A stretch of 64,000 nt of DNA from UBA5109 sp963975155 (GTDB lineage Bacteria > Pseudomonadota > Gammaproteobacteria > Pseudomonadales > Pseudohongiellaceae). The first letter of the stretch is position 1, and each line of letters opens with the position of its first letter. The stretch lies in contig CAXBFG010000008.1 of NCBI GenBank assembly GCA_963975155.1, forward strand, positions 55,661 through 119,660. Reading direction: 5' to 3'. The notes beneath the pieces were generated by a model. The model was given only the letters and a program-made list of their open reading frames with translations. It did not search any database and was not told where the DNA came from. Below, one piece after another: positions 8,893 through 17,527 of this stretch. Both the position numbers and the translations under genes were made by a program.

Positions 8893-9104
8893 AAAGTTTT
8901 AAAGTTAGTAGTTAGTAAGAAGTTGGTAAGTAGTTGGTAAGTAGGAAATTTAGTAGTGAGTGTCTGCCATCTTAAAGCTGGCACTATAAATACAACGAGT
9001 AGCTATCCCACCTGTGCATAAGCGCAAGGGATTCATACATAACATGGTGTAATGCGTAAGCAGCCATAGTGGGTTAAAGCCCCATACACGATGAGGTTAT
9101 TATA
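8893..9104 (+). other. Long spacer between rpsJ and rplC with short repeats and hairpin potential
   Basis: At 212 bases this is the longest gap in the ribosomal cluster. It opens with short direct repeats of the type gttagtag and gttggtaagtag (about 8903-8945). A small TGCCA/TGGCA hairpin follows at 8965-8983, then a stretch with several GC-rich complementary segments. It could carry an mRNA control element, for example a relocated L4-type leader, but no known structure could be confirmed by eye. Confidence 0.4.
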
Positions 9105-9764
9105 ATGTCGATTGGTTTAGTCGGTCGAAAAAGCGGTATGACCCGCATTTTCACCGAGACAGGGTCCTCTATACCCGTAACAGTTGTGGAAGTTCTTCCA
9201 AACCGTGTAACGCAGGTCAAAACTGTGGAGTCTGATGGCTATAGTGCTATTCAGGTTACCGCTGGTCTGGTCAAGTCTTCGCACGTTTCAAAATCCGAAG
9301 CAGGTCATTTTGCGAAAGCAGGTGTAGACGCTGGTCGTGGTCTCTGGGAGTTTCGTACCGAAGCAGCTGAATTAGCTGAGCAGGAAATTGCTGCAGGTTC
9401 AGAACTTACCATTGAGAAGTTTGCTGCGGGCCAGATAGTAGATGTGACCGGAACTTCCAAGGGTAAGGGTTTTCAGGGGGTTATCAAGCGTTATAATTTC
9501 CGCATGCAGGATGCTACTCATGGCAACTCGCTTTCTCACAGAGCGCCGGGTTCTATTGGGCAATGTCAGACCCCGGGTAGAGTCTGGAAGGGCAAGAAAA
9601 TGGCTGGCCAGATGGGAAATGTCAAAGTGACCACCCAGGGTCTGGAAGTCGTTCAAGTCGACACAGAAAATAATCTGCTGATGATCAAGGGTGCAGTGCC
9701 TGGAGCAACAGGTACTAGTGTGATCATTTCTCCAACAACCAAAGTTAAGTCTTCAAAGGGGTAG
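9105..9764 (+). CDS. rplC: 50S ribosomal protein L3
   Basis: L3 initiates 50S assembly and reaches towards the peptidyl transferase centre. The 219-residue product is about ten residues longer than E. coli L3. It begins GLVGRKSGMTRIF and carries the conserved loop with GSIGQCQTPGRV and KKMAGQMGN. The glutamine in GQMGN is the residue methylated by PrmB in E. coli. A clear ribosome site (gatgagg) precedes the ATG. Only three bases separate it from rplD, so the two are probably translationally coupled. Confidence 0.98.
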   Translation: MSIGLVGRKSGMTRIFTETGSSIPVTVVEVLPNRVTQVKTVESDGYSAIQVTAGLVKSSHVSKSEAGHFAKAGVDAGRGLWEFRTEAAELAEQEIAAGSELTIEKFAAGQIVDVTGTSKGKGFQGVIKRYNFRMQDATHGNSLSHRAPGSIGQCQTPGRVWKGKKMAGQMGNVKVTTQGLEVVQVDTENNLLMIKGAVPGATGTSVIISPTTKVKSSKG

Positions 9765-9767
9765 GCA

Positions 9768-10385
9768 ATGGATATTAATGTTGCAGCGCCTGGTAAGAAG
9801 ACCGGCAAAAAAGTTTCAGTTTCTGATGAGAGTTTCGCTAAAGAATTTAACGAAAGCCTTGTTCATCAGGTAGTAGTGACCTATATGGCTGGATCCCGTC
9901 AGGGTTCAGTTAAGCAAAAGACCCGTTCTGAAGTGAGTGGTGGCGGTAAAAAGCCATGGCGTCAGAAAGGTACAGGTCGTGCTCGTGCTGGTACAACACG
10001 TAGCCCGATTTGGCGTTCAGGTGGCGTTACTTTTGCTGCAAGACCACAAGATCACTCAAAGAAAATCAATAAAAAGATGTATCGCGGCGCACTGCGTTGC
10101 ATTCTCTCCGAATTAATCCGCCAGGAAAGACTTCTTGTCGTAGACGACTTCACTTTAACAGACCACAAAACCAAAGGCCTCGTGCAAAAACTTTCAGAAT
10201 ATGATTTGCAGGATGTGCTGATAATCAGCGAAGAAGTGGATAAAAACCTGTATTTAGCCTCTCGTAATCTCTACAAGGTAGATGTTCGTGATGCCGCCGC
10301 AGTTGATCCGGTTAGCCTGATTGGTTTTGATAAAGTGCTGATGACAGTGCAGGCGCTTAAGAAAGTAGAGGGGATGCTGGCATGA
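9768..10385 (+). CDS. rplD: 50S ribosomal protein L4
   Basis: L4 lines the exit tunnel, and in enterobacteria it also represses the S10 operon through the mRNA leader. The 205-residue product shows the tunnel loop region (TRSEVSGGGKKPWRQKGTGRARAG, here split at residue level by its many glycines) and the GGVTFAARP segment. Length is close to the E. coli protein (201). Its last four bases overlap the start of rplW (ATGA), a sign of coupled translation. Whether L4 regulates this operon cannot be judged, because the usual leader helices were not recognised. Confidence 0.97.
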   Translation: MDINVAAPGKKTGKKVSVSDESFAKEFNESLVHQVVVTYMAGSRQGSVKQKTRSEVSGGGKKPWRQKGTGRARAGTTRSPIWRSGGVTFAARPQDHSKKINKKMYRGALRCILSELIRQERLLVVDDFTLTDHKTKGLVQKLSEYDLQDVLIISEEVDKNLYLASRNLYKVDVRDAAAVDPVSLIGFDKVLMTVQALKKVEGMLA

Positions 10386-10681
10386 ACCAGGAACGCATAT
10401 TAAAAGTAATTCTTGGGCCGCATATTTCCGAGAAGACCTCGCTGATTTCAGAACAGAATAATCAGGTGACTTTCAAGGTGGCAATCGATGCGACCAAACC
10501 TGAAATCAAGACAGCTATTGAAAGTCTGTTTGATGTGCAGGTGAAAGATGTGCAAATTTTAAACGTAAAAGGCAAAACCAAACGTACGGCTCGTGGTAAA
10601 ACGCGAAGCCGGTCAAGCTGGAAAAAAGCCTATATCAGATTAGAGCAAGGTCAGGAAATTGACTTTGCTGATCTGGGTTAA
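10382..10681 (+). CDS. rplW: 50S ribosomal protein L23
   Basis: L23 sits at the tunnel exit and docks trigger factor and the signal recognition particle. The 99-residue product is the usual length. It begins with the ILGPHISEKT segment typical of the family and carries the basic loop KGKTKRTARGKTRSRSSWKKA. The start overlaps the end of rplD by four bases. rplB follows after 23 bases, preceded by a ggaga ribosome site. Confidence 0.97.
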   Translation: MNQERILKVILGPHISEKTSLISEQNNQVTFKVAIDATKPEIKTAIESLFDVQVKDVQILNVKGKTKRTARGKTRSRSSWKKAYIRLEQGQEIDFADLG

Positions 10682-10704
10682 TCGGGAAGGGGTAGGAGAA
10701 GATA

Positions 10705-11535
10705 ATGCCAGTAGTTAAGTGTAAACCTACTTCAGCAGGCCGCCGTTTTGTGGTGAAAGTCGTTAATCCCGACTTGCACAAAGGTCAGCCCTATGCGCCA
10801 TTGCTTGAGAAAAAATCCAAAACCGGTGGGCGTAACAATGCCGGCCGAATTACTACGCGTCATATCGGTGGTGGGCATAAACAAAAATATCGCATCATTG
10901 ATTTTCGTCGCGATAAAGATGGCATTCCGGCAGTTATTGAGCGTCTTGAATATGACCCAAACCGTACTGCCAATATTGCCTTGCTTAAATATGCTGATGG
11001 TGAGCGTCGCTATATTATCGCTCCAGCTAAAGTAGGTGCCGGTGATGAATTGCTTTCTGGTTCTACTGCACCCATGAAACCAGGGAATTGTTTGCATATT
11101 CGAGATATCCCGGTGGGCAGCACGATACATTGTATTGAATTAAAACCAGGTAAGGGTGCGCAGCTTGCACGCAGTGCTGGAACCTCAGCGCAACTGGTTG
11201 CCCGTGAGGGTCAGTATGCCACCATCCGCCTGCGTTCAGGTGAGATGCGTAAAGTATTATCAGATTGTCGTGCAGTGCTGGGAGAAGTTTCTAACAGTGA
11301 GCATAATCTGCGTTCACTGGGCAAAGCAGGCGCCAAGCGCTGGCGTGGTGTTCGGCCGACTGTTCGTGGTGTTGCCATGAACCCGGTAGACCATCCGCAC
11401 GGTGGAGGAGAGGGTAGAACTTCAGGTGGTCGTCATCCTGTATCACCTTGGGGTACACCAACCAAAGGTTATAAAACCAGAACTAACAAGCGCACGAGCA
11501 ACATGATTGTCCGTCGCAGAAACGCTCATAGATAA
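10705..11535 (+). CDS. rplB: 50S ribosomal protein L2
   Basis: L2 is one of the largest and most conserved 50S proteins and is needed for subunit joining and peptidyl transfer. The 276-residue product has the conserved HIGGGHKQKYR stretch near the N-terminus. The C-terminal GVAMNPVDHPHGGGEGR block contains the histidine implicated in ribosome activity. It ends in a basic tail. The operon position between rplW and rpsS is standard. Confidence 0.98.
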   Translation: MPVVKCKPTSAGRRFVVKVVNPDLHKGQPYAPLLEKKSKTGGRNNAGRITTRHIGGGHKQKYRIIDFRRDKDGIPAVIERLEYDPNRTANIALLKYADGERRYIIAPAKVGAGDELLSGSTAPMKPGNCLHIRDIPVGSTIHCIELKPGKGAQLARSAGTSAQLVAREGQYATIRLRSGEMRKVLSDCRAVLGEVSNSEHNLRSLGKAGAKRWRGVRPTVRGVAMNPVDHPHGGGEGRTSGGRHPVSPWGTPTKGYKTRTNKRTSNMIVRRRNAHR

Positions 11536-11549
11536 GGGTAGGTAGAAAA

Positions 11550-11822
11550 GTGCCAAGATCGCTAAAAAAAGGTCCTTTTATTGATCTTCATTTATTGAAG
11601 AAAGTACAGGTAGCCGCTGAGAACAATGACAGAAGACCAATTAAAACCTGGTCCAGACGCTCGATGGTAAGCCCTGAAATGTTGGGACTTACTATTTCGG
11701 TTCATAATGGTCGCCAGCATGTGCCGATTTTGATTTCGGAAGATATGGTTGGTCATAAATTGGGTGAGTTTGTGGTAACACGCACCTATCGTGGTCATGC
11801 AGCAGATAAGAAAGCTCGTTAA
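11550..11822 (+). CDS. rpsS: 30S ribosomal protein S19
   Basis: S19 is a 30S head protein that pairs with S13 and forms bridges to the 50S subunit. The 90-residue product has the family start PRSLKKGPF(I/V)D and the conserved core TWSRRSMVSPEMLG and GHKLGEFVVTRTYRGH. The start is GTG, read in frame after the tagaaa purine site. It lies 14 bases after rplB. Confidence 0.97.
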   Translation: MPRSLKKGPFIDLHLLKKVQVAAENNDRRPIKTWSRRSMVSPEMLGLTISVHNGRQHVPILISEDMVGHKLGEFVVTRTYRGHAADKKAR

Positions 11823-11862
11823 TACTACAGAGTTTATTAAAGTTTTTGAGGCTTAGAATAAG

Positions 11863-12204
11863 ATGGAAGTAACAGCGAAACTTAAAGGTGCAAACCTTTC
11901 AGCCCAGAAAGCACGACTGGTTGCAGACCAGATACGTGGACTTGGTGTTGAAGCTGCGCTGGAGATATTGACCTTCAGTCCTAAAAAAGGGGCAGAAATT
12001 ATCAAGAAAGTATTAGATTCAGCGATTGCAAATGCTGAGCATAATGAAGGTCTCGATATTGATGAGCTTCGTGTCAGTACTATCTTTGTCGATGAAGGTA
12101 CGACACTTAAACGTATTCGTCCTCGTGCTAAAGGCCGGGCCGATCGGATTTTAAAACGCTATTGTCATATAACCGTTAAAGTCGCTGACGACAGCGCTAA
12201 CTAG
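11863..12204 (+). CDS. rplV: 50S ribosomal protein L22
   Basis: L22 lines the exit tunnel with L4, and loop changes in it give macrolide resistance. The 113-residue product is close to the usual 110. It shows the conserved SAQKARLVADQIRG helix and the long hairpin IFVDEGTTLKRIRPRAKGRADRI with its tip near the arginines. Position between rpsS and rpsC is standard. Confidence 0.97.
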   Translation: MEVTAKLKGANLSAQKARLVADQIRGLGVEAALEILTFSPKKGAEIIKKVLDSAIANAEHNEGLDIDELRVSTIFVDEGTTLKRIRPRAKGRADRILKRYCHITVKVADDSAN

Positions 12205-12227
12205 TAAATAGGAAAGAAGGGGCAAAC

Positions 12228-12890
12228 ATGGGGCAGAAAGTAAACCCGACTGGTATCAGACTTGGTATTGTTAAAAAACATACATCTGTTTGGTATGCCA
12301 GTGGTAAAGATTATGCAGATCATTTGCTGCAGGATATGGAAGTTCGCGATATCGTGAAAAAGAAGCTGGCAGCAGCCTCAGTATCGCGCATTGAGATCGA
12401 ACGTCCGGCACAGACTGCTCGCATCACCATTTTTACAGCCCGCCCCGGCATTGTGATTGGTAAAAAAGGTGAGGATGTTGAGAAGCTGCGTAATGAATTG
12501 ACAGCTCTTATGGGTGTGCCCGTTCATATAAATATTGAAGAGATTCGTAAACCGGATCTGGATGCGCAATTGGTCGCCGATAACGTCGCCCAGCAATTGG
12601 AGCGTCGTGTGATGTTTCGTCGTGCCATGAAGCGTGTTATGCAGAATGCCATGCGTCAGGGTGCTGAAGGCATCAAAGTACAGGTTGGTGGACGTTTAGG
12701 TGGCGCAGAGATTGCGCGTACCGAACGCTATCATGAAGGCAGGGTGCCATTGCATACTTTACGTGCAGATATCGATTATGCCACCAGTGAAGCCTTAACG
12801 ACTTACGGCATCATAGGTGTGAAAGTCTGGATATTCAAAGGTGAAGTTTTCGATTTTAATGAAGAACCTGCTGCGGCAGAAAGCAAGTAG
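12228..12890 (+). CDS. rpsC: 30S ribosomal protein S3
   Basis: S3 lies at the mRNA entry side of the 30S subunit and contributes to mRNA helicase activity. The 220-residue product begins MGQKVNPTGIRLGI. It has the KH domain motif GIVIGKKGEDVEKLR around residues 75-90 and the conserved RRAMKRVMQNAMR segment. It is slightly shorter than the E. coli protein (233), through a shorter C-terminal tail. Gene order and spacing are normal. Confidence 0.98.
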   Translation: MGQKVNPTGIRLGIVKKHTSVWYASGKDYADHLLQDMEVRDIVKKKLAAASVSRIEIERPAQTARITIFTARPGIVIGKKGEDVEKLRNELTALMGVPVHINIEEIRKPDLDAQLVADNVAQQLERRVMFRRAMKRVMQNAMRQGAEGIKVQVGGRLGGAEIARTERYHEGRVPLHTLRADIDYATSEALTTYGIIGVKVWIFKGEVFDFNEEPAAAESK

Positions 12891-12920
12891 ATCGGTATTT
12901 AGGAAAGAGGTAGGCGAGAA

Positions 12921-13334
12921 ATGTTACAACCGAAGCGAACAAAATTCCGCAAGCAGATGAAAGGCCGTAATCGTGGCCTTGCACATCGCGGTAGCACAGT
13001 TAGTTTTGGCGAATACGGTCTGAAAGCGTTGGACCGTGGCCGATTAACAGCTCGCCAGATTGAGTCTGCACGTCGTGCTTTAACACGCCATGTTAAACGT
13101 GGTGGAAAAATCTGGATACGAGTGTTTCCGGATAAGCCGATTACCAAGAAACCTCTTGAAGTGCGACAGGGTAAAGGTAAAGGTAGTGTTGAATACTGGG
13201 TAGCCCAGATTCAACCAGGAAAAGTATTGTTTGAAATTGAAGGTGTGACCGAAGAATTGGCAGTAGAAGCATTTAATCTGGCTGCTGCTAAATTACCGTT
13301 CGCAACCAAGTTTGCTAAAAGGGTGGTGATGTAA
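12921..13334 (+). CDS. rplP: 50S ribosomal protein L16
   Basis: L16 shapes the A-site tRNA pocket of the 50S subunit. The 137-residue product begins MLQPKRTKFRKQMKGRNRG and has the conserved WIRVFPDKPITKKP and EARGKGKG-type basic block. The stop codon TAA overlaps the ATG of rpmC by one base, indicating coupled translation. Confidence 0.97.
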   Translation: MLQPKRTKFRKQMKGRNRGLAHRGSTVSFGEYGLKALDRGRLTARQIESARRALTRHVKRGGKIWIRVFPDKPITKKPLEVRQGKGKGSVEYWVAQIQPGKVLFEIEGVTEELAVEAFNLAAAKLPFATKFAKRVVM

Positions 13335-13534
13335 TGGCCGGTATAGATACGACAGAATTACGAGAAAAATCTGTTGAAGAACTGAATGAGGTTTTACACG
13401 GTTTATTGCGTGATCAATTTAACCACAGAATGCAGAAATCTACTGGGCAATTGAACCAGACGCATTTAATGAATGTGGTCAGAAAAGATATTGCCAGAGT
13501 CAAAACTCTAATTACTGAAAAAGCAGGTTCTTAA
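13334..13534 (+). CDS. rpmC: 50S ribosomal protein L29
   Basis: L29 is a small helical protein next to L23 at the tunnel exit. The 66-residue product is three residues longer than in E. coli and keeps the LREKSVEEL start helix and the RKDIARVKTL helix near the C-terminus. It starts on the last base of the rplP stop codon, and rpsQ follows three bases after its own stop. Confidence 0.95.
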   Translation: MAGIDTTELREKSVEELNEVLHGLLRDQFNHRMQKSTGQLNQTHLMNVVRKDIARVKTLITEKAGS

Positions 13535-13537
13535 GAA

Positions 13538-13813
13538 ATGTCAGAAGCTATGTCAGAAGAAAAACGTGCACGTACGGCCACCGGCAGGGTTGTCAGTAAC
13601 AAGATGGACAAAACGGTTACCGTGTTAGTGGAAAGACGCGTGAAGCATCCTGTTTACGGGAAATATGTCACTAAGTCATCCAAACTACATGCGCATGATG
13701 AAAGTAATGAATGCATGCCTGGCGATACAGTGACAATTAAAGAAATAAGACCAAAATCTAAAATGAAAACCTGGTCATTGGTTTCTATTGATGTGAAAGC
13801 AGTACAGGTTTAA
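13538..13813 (+). CDS. rpsQ: 30S ribosomal protein S17
   Basis: S17 is a primary 16S rRNA binder with an OB-fold. The 91-residue reading has RTATGRVVSNKMDKTVTV and the VERRVKHPVYGKYV strand typical of the family. There are two in-frame ATGs (13538 and 13550). The second gives 87 residues, closer to the usual 84, but neither has a clearly better ribosome site, so the start is uncertain by four codons. Confidence 0.95.
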   Translation: MSEAMSEEKRARTATGRVVSNKMDKTVTVLVERRVKHPVYGKYVTKSSKLHAHDESNECMPGDTVTIKEIRPKSKMKTWSLVSIDVKAVQV

Positions 13814-13857
13814 TAGAGTAGTTTTAACAGCAGGATCGAGAGGCGCGGAGAAGTTAG

Positions 13858-14226
13858 ATGATTCAAACACAGTCATATTTAGATGTGGCAGATAACAGCG
13901 GTGCAAGACGTGTTATGTGCATTAAGGTGCTGGGCGGCTCTCATAGACGTTATGCCAGAATTGGTGACGTAATTAAAGTTACCGTGAAAGAAGCTATACC
14001 GCGTGGCAAGGTAAAAAAAGGCCAGGTACTTAATGCATTGGTTGTGCGTACTAAAAGTGGCGTTCGCAGACAGGATGGTTCATTAATTAAATTTGATGAT
14101 AATGCTGCCATTTTATTGAATGCTCAGGAAGCGCCAATTGGAACTCGAGTATTCGGGCCAGTAACCCGCGAGCTGCGTAATGAGAAATTTATGAAAATAA
14201 TTTCTCTGGCGCCCGAAGTACTGTAG
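13858..14226 (+). CDS. rplN: 50S ribosomal protein L14
   Basis: L14 forms an intersubunit bridge on the 50S side. The 122-residue product has exactly the usual length. It begins MIQTQSYLDVADNSGARRVMCIKVLGG, which is nearly invariant across bacteria. It also carries RVFGPVTRELR near the C-terminus. In enterobacteria it opens the spc operon. Here a 44-base gap separates it from rpsQ and I see no strong promoter there, so the S10 and spc groups may be read as one unit. Confidence 0.98.
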   Translation: MIQTQSYLDVADNSGARRVMCIKVLGGSHRRYARIGDVIKVTVKEAIPRGKVKKGQVLNALVVRTKSGVRRQDGSLIKFDDNAAILLNAQEAPIGTRVFGPVTRELRNEKFMKIISLAPEVL

Positions 14227-14284
14227 CCAGCAGCAATAAGCAGTAATTGAAAAGATTAGCAGCGTAGAGGTTGAGAACAGGTTC

Positions 14285-14599
14285 ATGCAAAAGCTGAAAA
14301 GAGATGATGAAGTCATTGTGATTACCGGTCGTGATAAAGGCAAACGCGGTAAGGTCACACGTGTGCTGAATGATGGTCGCTTGATTGTCTCCGGCATAAA
14401 CATGGTAAAACGCCATACCAGACCAAATCCGAATATCGGACAGCAGGGTGGCATTGTTGAAAAAGAAGCAGGAATTCAGGTTTCGAATGTTTCTATTTTT
14501 AACCCGAAATCAGAAAAAGCCGATCGCGTTGGTTTTAAAGTTGAAGAAGATGGAACAAAAGTACGTATTTTTAAATCAGATAATTCGCTGGTTGATTAA
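14285..14599 (+). CDS. rplX: 50S ribosomal protein L24
   Basis: L24 helps initiate 50S assembly and sits near the tunnel exit. The 104-residue product holds the KOW motif (DEVIVITGRDKGKRGKV, residues about 8-24) and the conserved GINMVKRHTRPNP segment. Gene order rplN-rplX-rplE is standard for the spc region. Confidence 0.97.
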   Translation: MQKLKRDDEVIVITGRDKGKRGKVTRVLNDGRLIVSGINMVKRHTRPNPNIGQQGGIVEKEAGIQVSNVSIFNPKSEKADRVGFKVEEDGTKVRIFKSDNSLVD

Positions 14600-14647
14600 C
14601 AGATTAGTATTTACAGAATAATACAGACAGGTTAAGCAGGTTAAAAA

Positions 14648-15220
14648 ATGGCTCGATTAAGAGATTTATACAGAAACGAAGTAGTGCCGGAGCTGATAAA
14701 ACAGTTTTCCTACAAGAACCCTATGGAAGTGCCAAAAATTACCAAAGTGGTGCTGAACATGGGTAGTGCTGAATTCGGTGATAAAAAAGTTCTGGAAAAT
14801 GCATTAAGTGATCTGACCAAGATCAGTGGGCAGAAACCTGTAGTGAATAATGCTCGTAAATCTATCGCGGGTTTTAAAATTCGTGAAGGTTGGCCTGTAG
14901 GTGCAAAAGTAACTTTACGTGGAGTTCGCATGTATGAGTTTTTGGATCGGCTGGTTACTATTGCGATACCGCGTATTCGGGATTTTCGTGGTTTGAATCA
15001 AAAATCTTTTGATGGCCGAGGTAATTATGCGCTGGGTGTTACTGAGCAAATTATTTTCCCGGAAATTGACTATGACAAGATTGATACATTGAGAGGCATG
15101 GATATTACGATTACTACCACAGCAAGAACTGATGATGAAGGCAGAGCACTATTAAGAGCTTTACAGTTCCCGCTTAAAGGCGGTGAGATGGCTGCTGAAC
15201 AAGCTCAGGCTCAAGCGTAA
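14648..15220 (+). CDS. rplE: 50S ribosomal protein L5
   Basis: L5 binds 5S rRNA and contacts P-site tRNA. The product has 190 residues against 179 in E. coli. The extra length is a C-terminal tail rich in Ala and Gln after the conserved FPLKG end of the fold. The conserved MEVPKITKVVLNMG and FDGRGNYALGV(T/K)EQIIFPEI segments are present. The tail is an unusual but harmless-looking extension. Confidence 0.97.
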   Translation: MARLRDLYRNEVVPELIKQFSYKNPMEVPKITKVVLNMGSAEFGDKKVLENALSDLTKISGQKPVVNNARKSIAGFKIREGWPVGAKVTLRGVRMYEFLDRLVTIAIPRIRDFRGLNQKSFDGRGNYALGVTEQIIFPEIDYDKIDTLRGMDITITTTARTDDEGRALLRALQFPLKGGEMAAEQAQAQA

Positions 15221-15245
15221 GCGTAAATATCAAGAGGATACCTAG

Positions 15246-15551
15246 ATGGCTAAAACATCAATGCTCGCAAGAGAAGACAAACGCAGCAAACTGGTTGCAC
15301 GACATGCCGAAAAACGTGCTGCGCTTAAAACTATTATCAACAGTTTGACAGCTTCCGATGCCGAGAAATGGGAAGCTCAGATTAAACTGCAAAAATTACC
15401 ACGTGATGCAAGCCCTGTTCGTCAGATGCGTCGATGCCAGATTACAGGCCGCCCACATGGTGTGTATAGAAAGTTTAAGTTATGCCGACATAAACTAAGG
15501 GAAGCTGCAATGCGCGGTGATGTTCCTGGTTTAACCAAAGCAAGCTGGTAA
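15246..15551 (+). CDS. rpsN: 30S ribosomal protein S14 (zinc-free form)
   Basis: S14 is a 30S head protein. The 101-residue product is the long, zinc-independent form: the four cysteines of the short zinc form are not present, and only single cysteines occur in RRCQITGRPHGVYRKF and KLCRHKLREAA. The C-terminal GLTKASW ending is conserved. A gagga ribosome site precedes the start. Confidence 0.97.
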   Translation: MAKTSMLAREDKRSKLVARHAEKRAALKTIINSLTASDAEKWEAQIKLQKLPRDASPVRQMRRCQITGRPHGVYRKFKLCRHKLREAAMRGDVPGLTKASW

Positions 15552-15573
15552 GCGTTTAGGAGATATAAAAAGA

Positions 15574-15969
15574 ATGAGTATGTCTGACCCAATAGCAGAT
15601 CTTCTGACCAGAATCAGAAATGCCCAAATGGTGCAAAGGAAAAGCGTCAGCTGCCCTGCGTCCAAAATTAAACTGGCAATTCTTGATGTGCTGAAAGACG
15701 AAGGATATATCAACGGTTATCAGGTGAGTGATGATCTGGTGAAACCTGTTGTGACTGTAGATCTGAAATATTTCAATGGGAAAGCAGTCATTGAAGAGCT
15801 TCATCGTGGTAGCCGTCCAGGACTGCGCCAATATGTAGCGCAAGAAAAGTTACCGGAAGTCAGAGCAGGACTAGGTGTGGCAATTGTATCTACCAATAAG
15901 GGAGTTATGACAGGCAAAGCTGCAAGTCAGGCCGGTATTGGTGGCGAAATTCTTTGCACCGTTTTTTAA
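15574..15969 (+). CDS. rpsH: 30S ribosomal protein S8
   Basis: S8 binds 16S rRNA helix 21 and, in E. coli, represses the spc operon by binding its mRNA. The 131-residue product begins MSMSDPIADLLTRIRNAQ. It has the conserved C-terminal block GLGVAIVSTNKGVMT and the final GGEILCTVF. Length and position are standard. Confidence 0.97.
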   Translation: MSMSDPIADLLTRIRNAQMVQRKSVSCPASKIKLAILDVLKDEGYINGYQVSDDLVKPVVTVDLKYFNGKAVIEELHRGSRPGLRQYVAQEKLPEVRAGLGVAIVSTNKGVMTGKAASQAGIGGEILCTVF

Positions 15970-15994
15970 TTTAAAAGTTTTATAGAGCAGGCTT

Positions 15995-16528
15995 ATGTCA
16001 AGAATAGCAAACAACCCAGTCGACTTACCGAGCGGTGTAGAAGCCATTATCGCTAACGGCATCATTTCAGTGAAAGGCAGTCAGGGCACCCTTGAACTGA
16101 TGATTCATGACGAGGTTAATATCGTCAATGAAGACAATCAGCTTAAGCTGTCTGCCAAAGGTGAGGGTAAAAATGCAGTAGCCCTGGCTGGGACATTCAG
16201 ATCGCTGGTAAACAATATGGTTACTGGTGTGAGTCAGGGTTTCGAGAAAAAACTTACCCTGATTGGTGTCGGCTATCGTGCCAAGGCGCAAGGTAAAATA
16301 TTGAATCTGGTTGTTGGCTATTCACATCCTATTGATTATGAATTACCCGAGGGTGTTACTGCAGAAACACCAACGCAGACTGAAATAACGATTAAAGGCG
16401 CAGATAGGCAGCAGGTAGGTCAGGTTGCCGCTGAAATACGGGAATTCAGACCGCCAGAACCATACAAAGGTAAGGGCATTCGGTACGTAGATGAATTTGT
16501 TTATCGTAAAGAAGCGAAGAAAAAATAA
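15995..16528 (+). CDS. rplF: 50S ribosomal protein L6
   Basis: L6 lies near the factor-binding region of the 50S subunit. The 177-residue product has the usual two-repeat fold. It carries the conserved LIGVGYRAKAQGK and GYSHPI(D/E)Y segments and the C-terminal PPEPYKGKGIRY block. An 80-base gap to rplR follows, slightly longer than neighbouring gaps, with no obvious gene in it. Confidence 0.97.
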   Translation: MSRIANNPVDLPSGVEAIIANGIISVKGSQGTLELMIHDEVNIVNEDNQLKLSAKGEGKNAVALAGTFRSLVNNMVTGVSQGFEKKLTLIGVGYRAKAQGKILNLVVGYSHPIDYELPEGVTAETPTQTEITIKGADRQQVGQVAAEIREFRPPEPYKGKGIRYVDEFVYRKEAKKK

Positions 16529-16608
16529 TTATTAAATTTTGTAATTGTTAGTAAGAGCAGTAACGGGCAAGAACTAACTCTTAAGTTTATATTGAGGCAG
16601 AAGTAGCA

Positions 16609-16944
16609 ATGAACGAGAAGAAAAAATCGCGTTTACGTCGGGCTAGAAGATCCAGAGCCAAGATCAGCGAATTACAGGTTAACCGCTTGTCGGTTTATCG
16701 TAGTCCTCGGCATATCTATGCTCAGATTATATCGCCAGATAATCAGGTTCTGGCAACGGCTTCATCGCTGGGCAGCAAGAAGACCGGTAATGTGGAATCA
16801 GCTGCTGAAATAGGCAAACAGATAGCTGTTAAGGCTATTTCTGCAGGTATTACTAAAGTGGCATTTGATCGTAGTGGTTATCAGTATCATGGCCGGGTTA
16901 AAGCTTTGGCAGAAGCTGCACGTGAAGGTGGACTGGAATTCTAA
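16609..16944 (+). CDS. rplR: 50S ribosomal protein L18
   Basis: L18 binds 5S rRNA with L5 and L25. The 111-residue product is shorter than the usual 117, because a central loop of several residues is trimmed. The conserved RLSVYRSPRHIYAQ(I/V) and FDRSGYQYHGRVKALAEAAREGGL(E/Q)F ends are intact. A tgaggc ribosome site precedes the ATG. Confidence 0.97.
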   Translation: MNEKKKSRLRRARRSRAKISELQVNRLSVYRSPRHIYAQIISPDNQVLATASSLGSKKTGNVESAAEIGKQIAVKAISAGITKVAFDRSGYQYHGRVKALAEAAREGGLEF

Positions 16945-16982
16945 ACGTAAGTACTAAGGTTTAAGGAATCGGATTTAAGCAT

Positions 16983-17492
16983 ATGGCATTTAAAAACGAA
17001 CAAAACAAAAACGAAGAAGGCCTTCAGGAAAAACTGATTCAGGTCAATCGTGTTGCTAAAGTGGTTAAAGGTGGACGTATTTTCGGATTCACTGCCTTGA
17101 CTGCTGTCGGCGATGGTAATGGTAGGGTCGGTTTTGGTCGTGGTAAAGCGCGAGAAGTTCCATTGGCTATTCAGAAAGCCATGGAAGCTGCGCGTCGTAA
17201 TATGATTTCTGTAAAACTGGATGGCGGCACATTGCAATATCCCGTTAAAGCTCGTCATGGAGCTTCAAATATTTATATGCAGCCGGCATCTGAGGGTACT
17301 GGCGTTATTGCCGGAGGTGCCATGCGTGCCATCCTGGAGCTTGCAGGCGTCCACAATGTGCTGGCCAAATGTTATGGCTCTACTAATCCGGTCAATGTTG
17401 TACGCGCTACTTTCAAGGGTCTGCAGTTTATGCGTTCTCCCGATGAAATAGCTGCAAAACGCGGCAAGAAAATTGAAGAAATTGTTAGTTAG
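16983..17492 (+). CDS. rpsE: 30S ribosomal protein S5
   Basis: S5 affects decoding accuracy (spectinomycin and ram sites in E. coli). The 169-residue product has the double-stranded-RNA-binding-like domain and the conserved VAKVVKGGRIFGFTALTAVGDG loop, where spectinomycin-resistance changes map. The GVIAGGAMRAILE segment is also conserved. Spacing to rpmD is 35 bases. Confidence 0.97.
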   Translation: MAFKNEQNKNEEGLQEKLIQVNRVAKVVKGGRIFGFTALTAVGDGNGRVGFGRGKAREVPLAIQKAMEAARRNMISVKLDGGTLQYPVKARHGASNIYMQPASEGTGVIAGGAMRAILELAGVHNVLAKCYGSTNPVNVVRATFKGLQFMRSPDEIAAKRGKKIEEIVS

Positions 17493-17527
17493 GTATTAAC
17501 TAAATTTAAGTTAGCAGGTAAGTAGTG

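Noticed and set aside
10732..11130. 132-codon open frame antisense to rplB
   Set aside because: Shadow of a highly conserved gene; no start signal or family resemblance.
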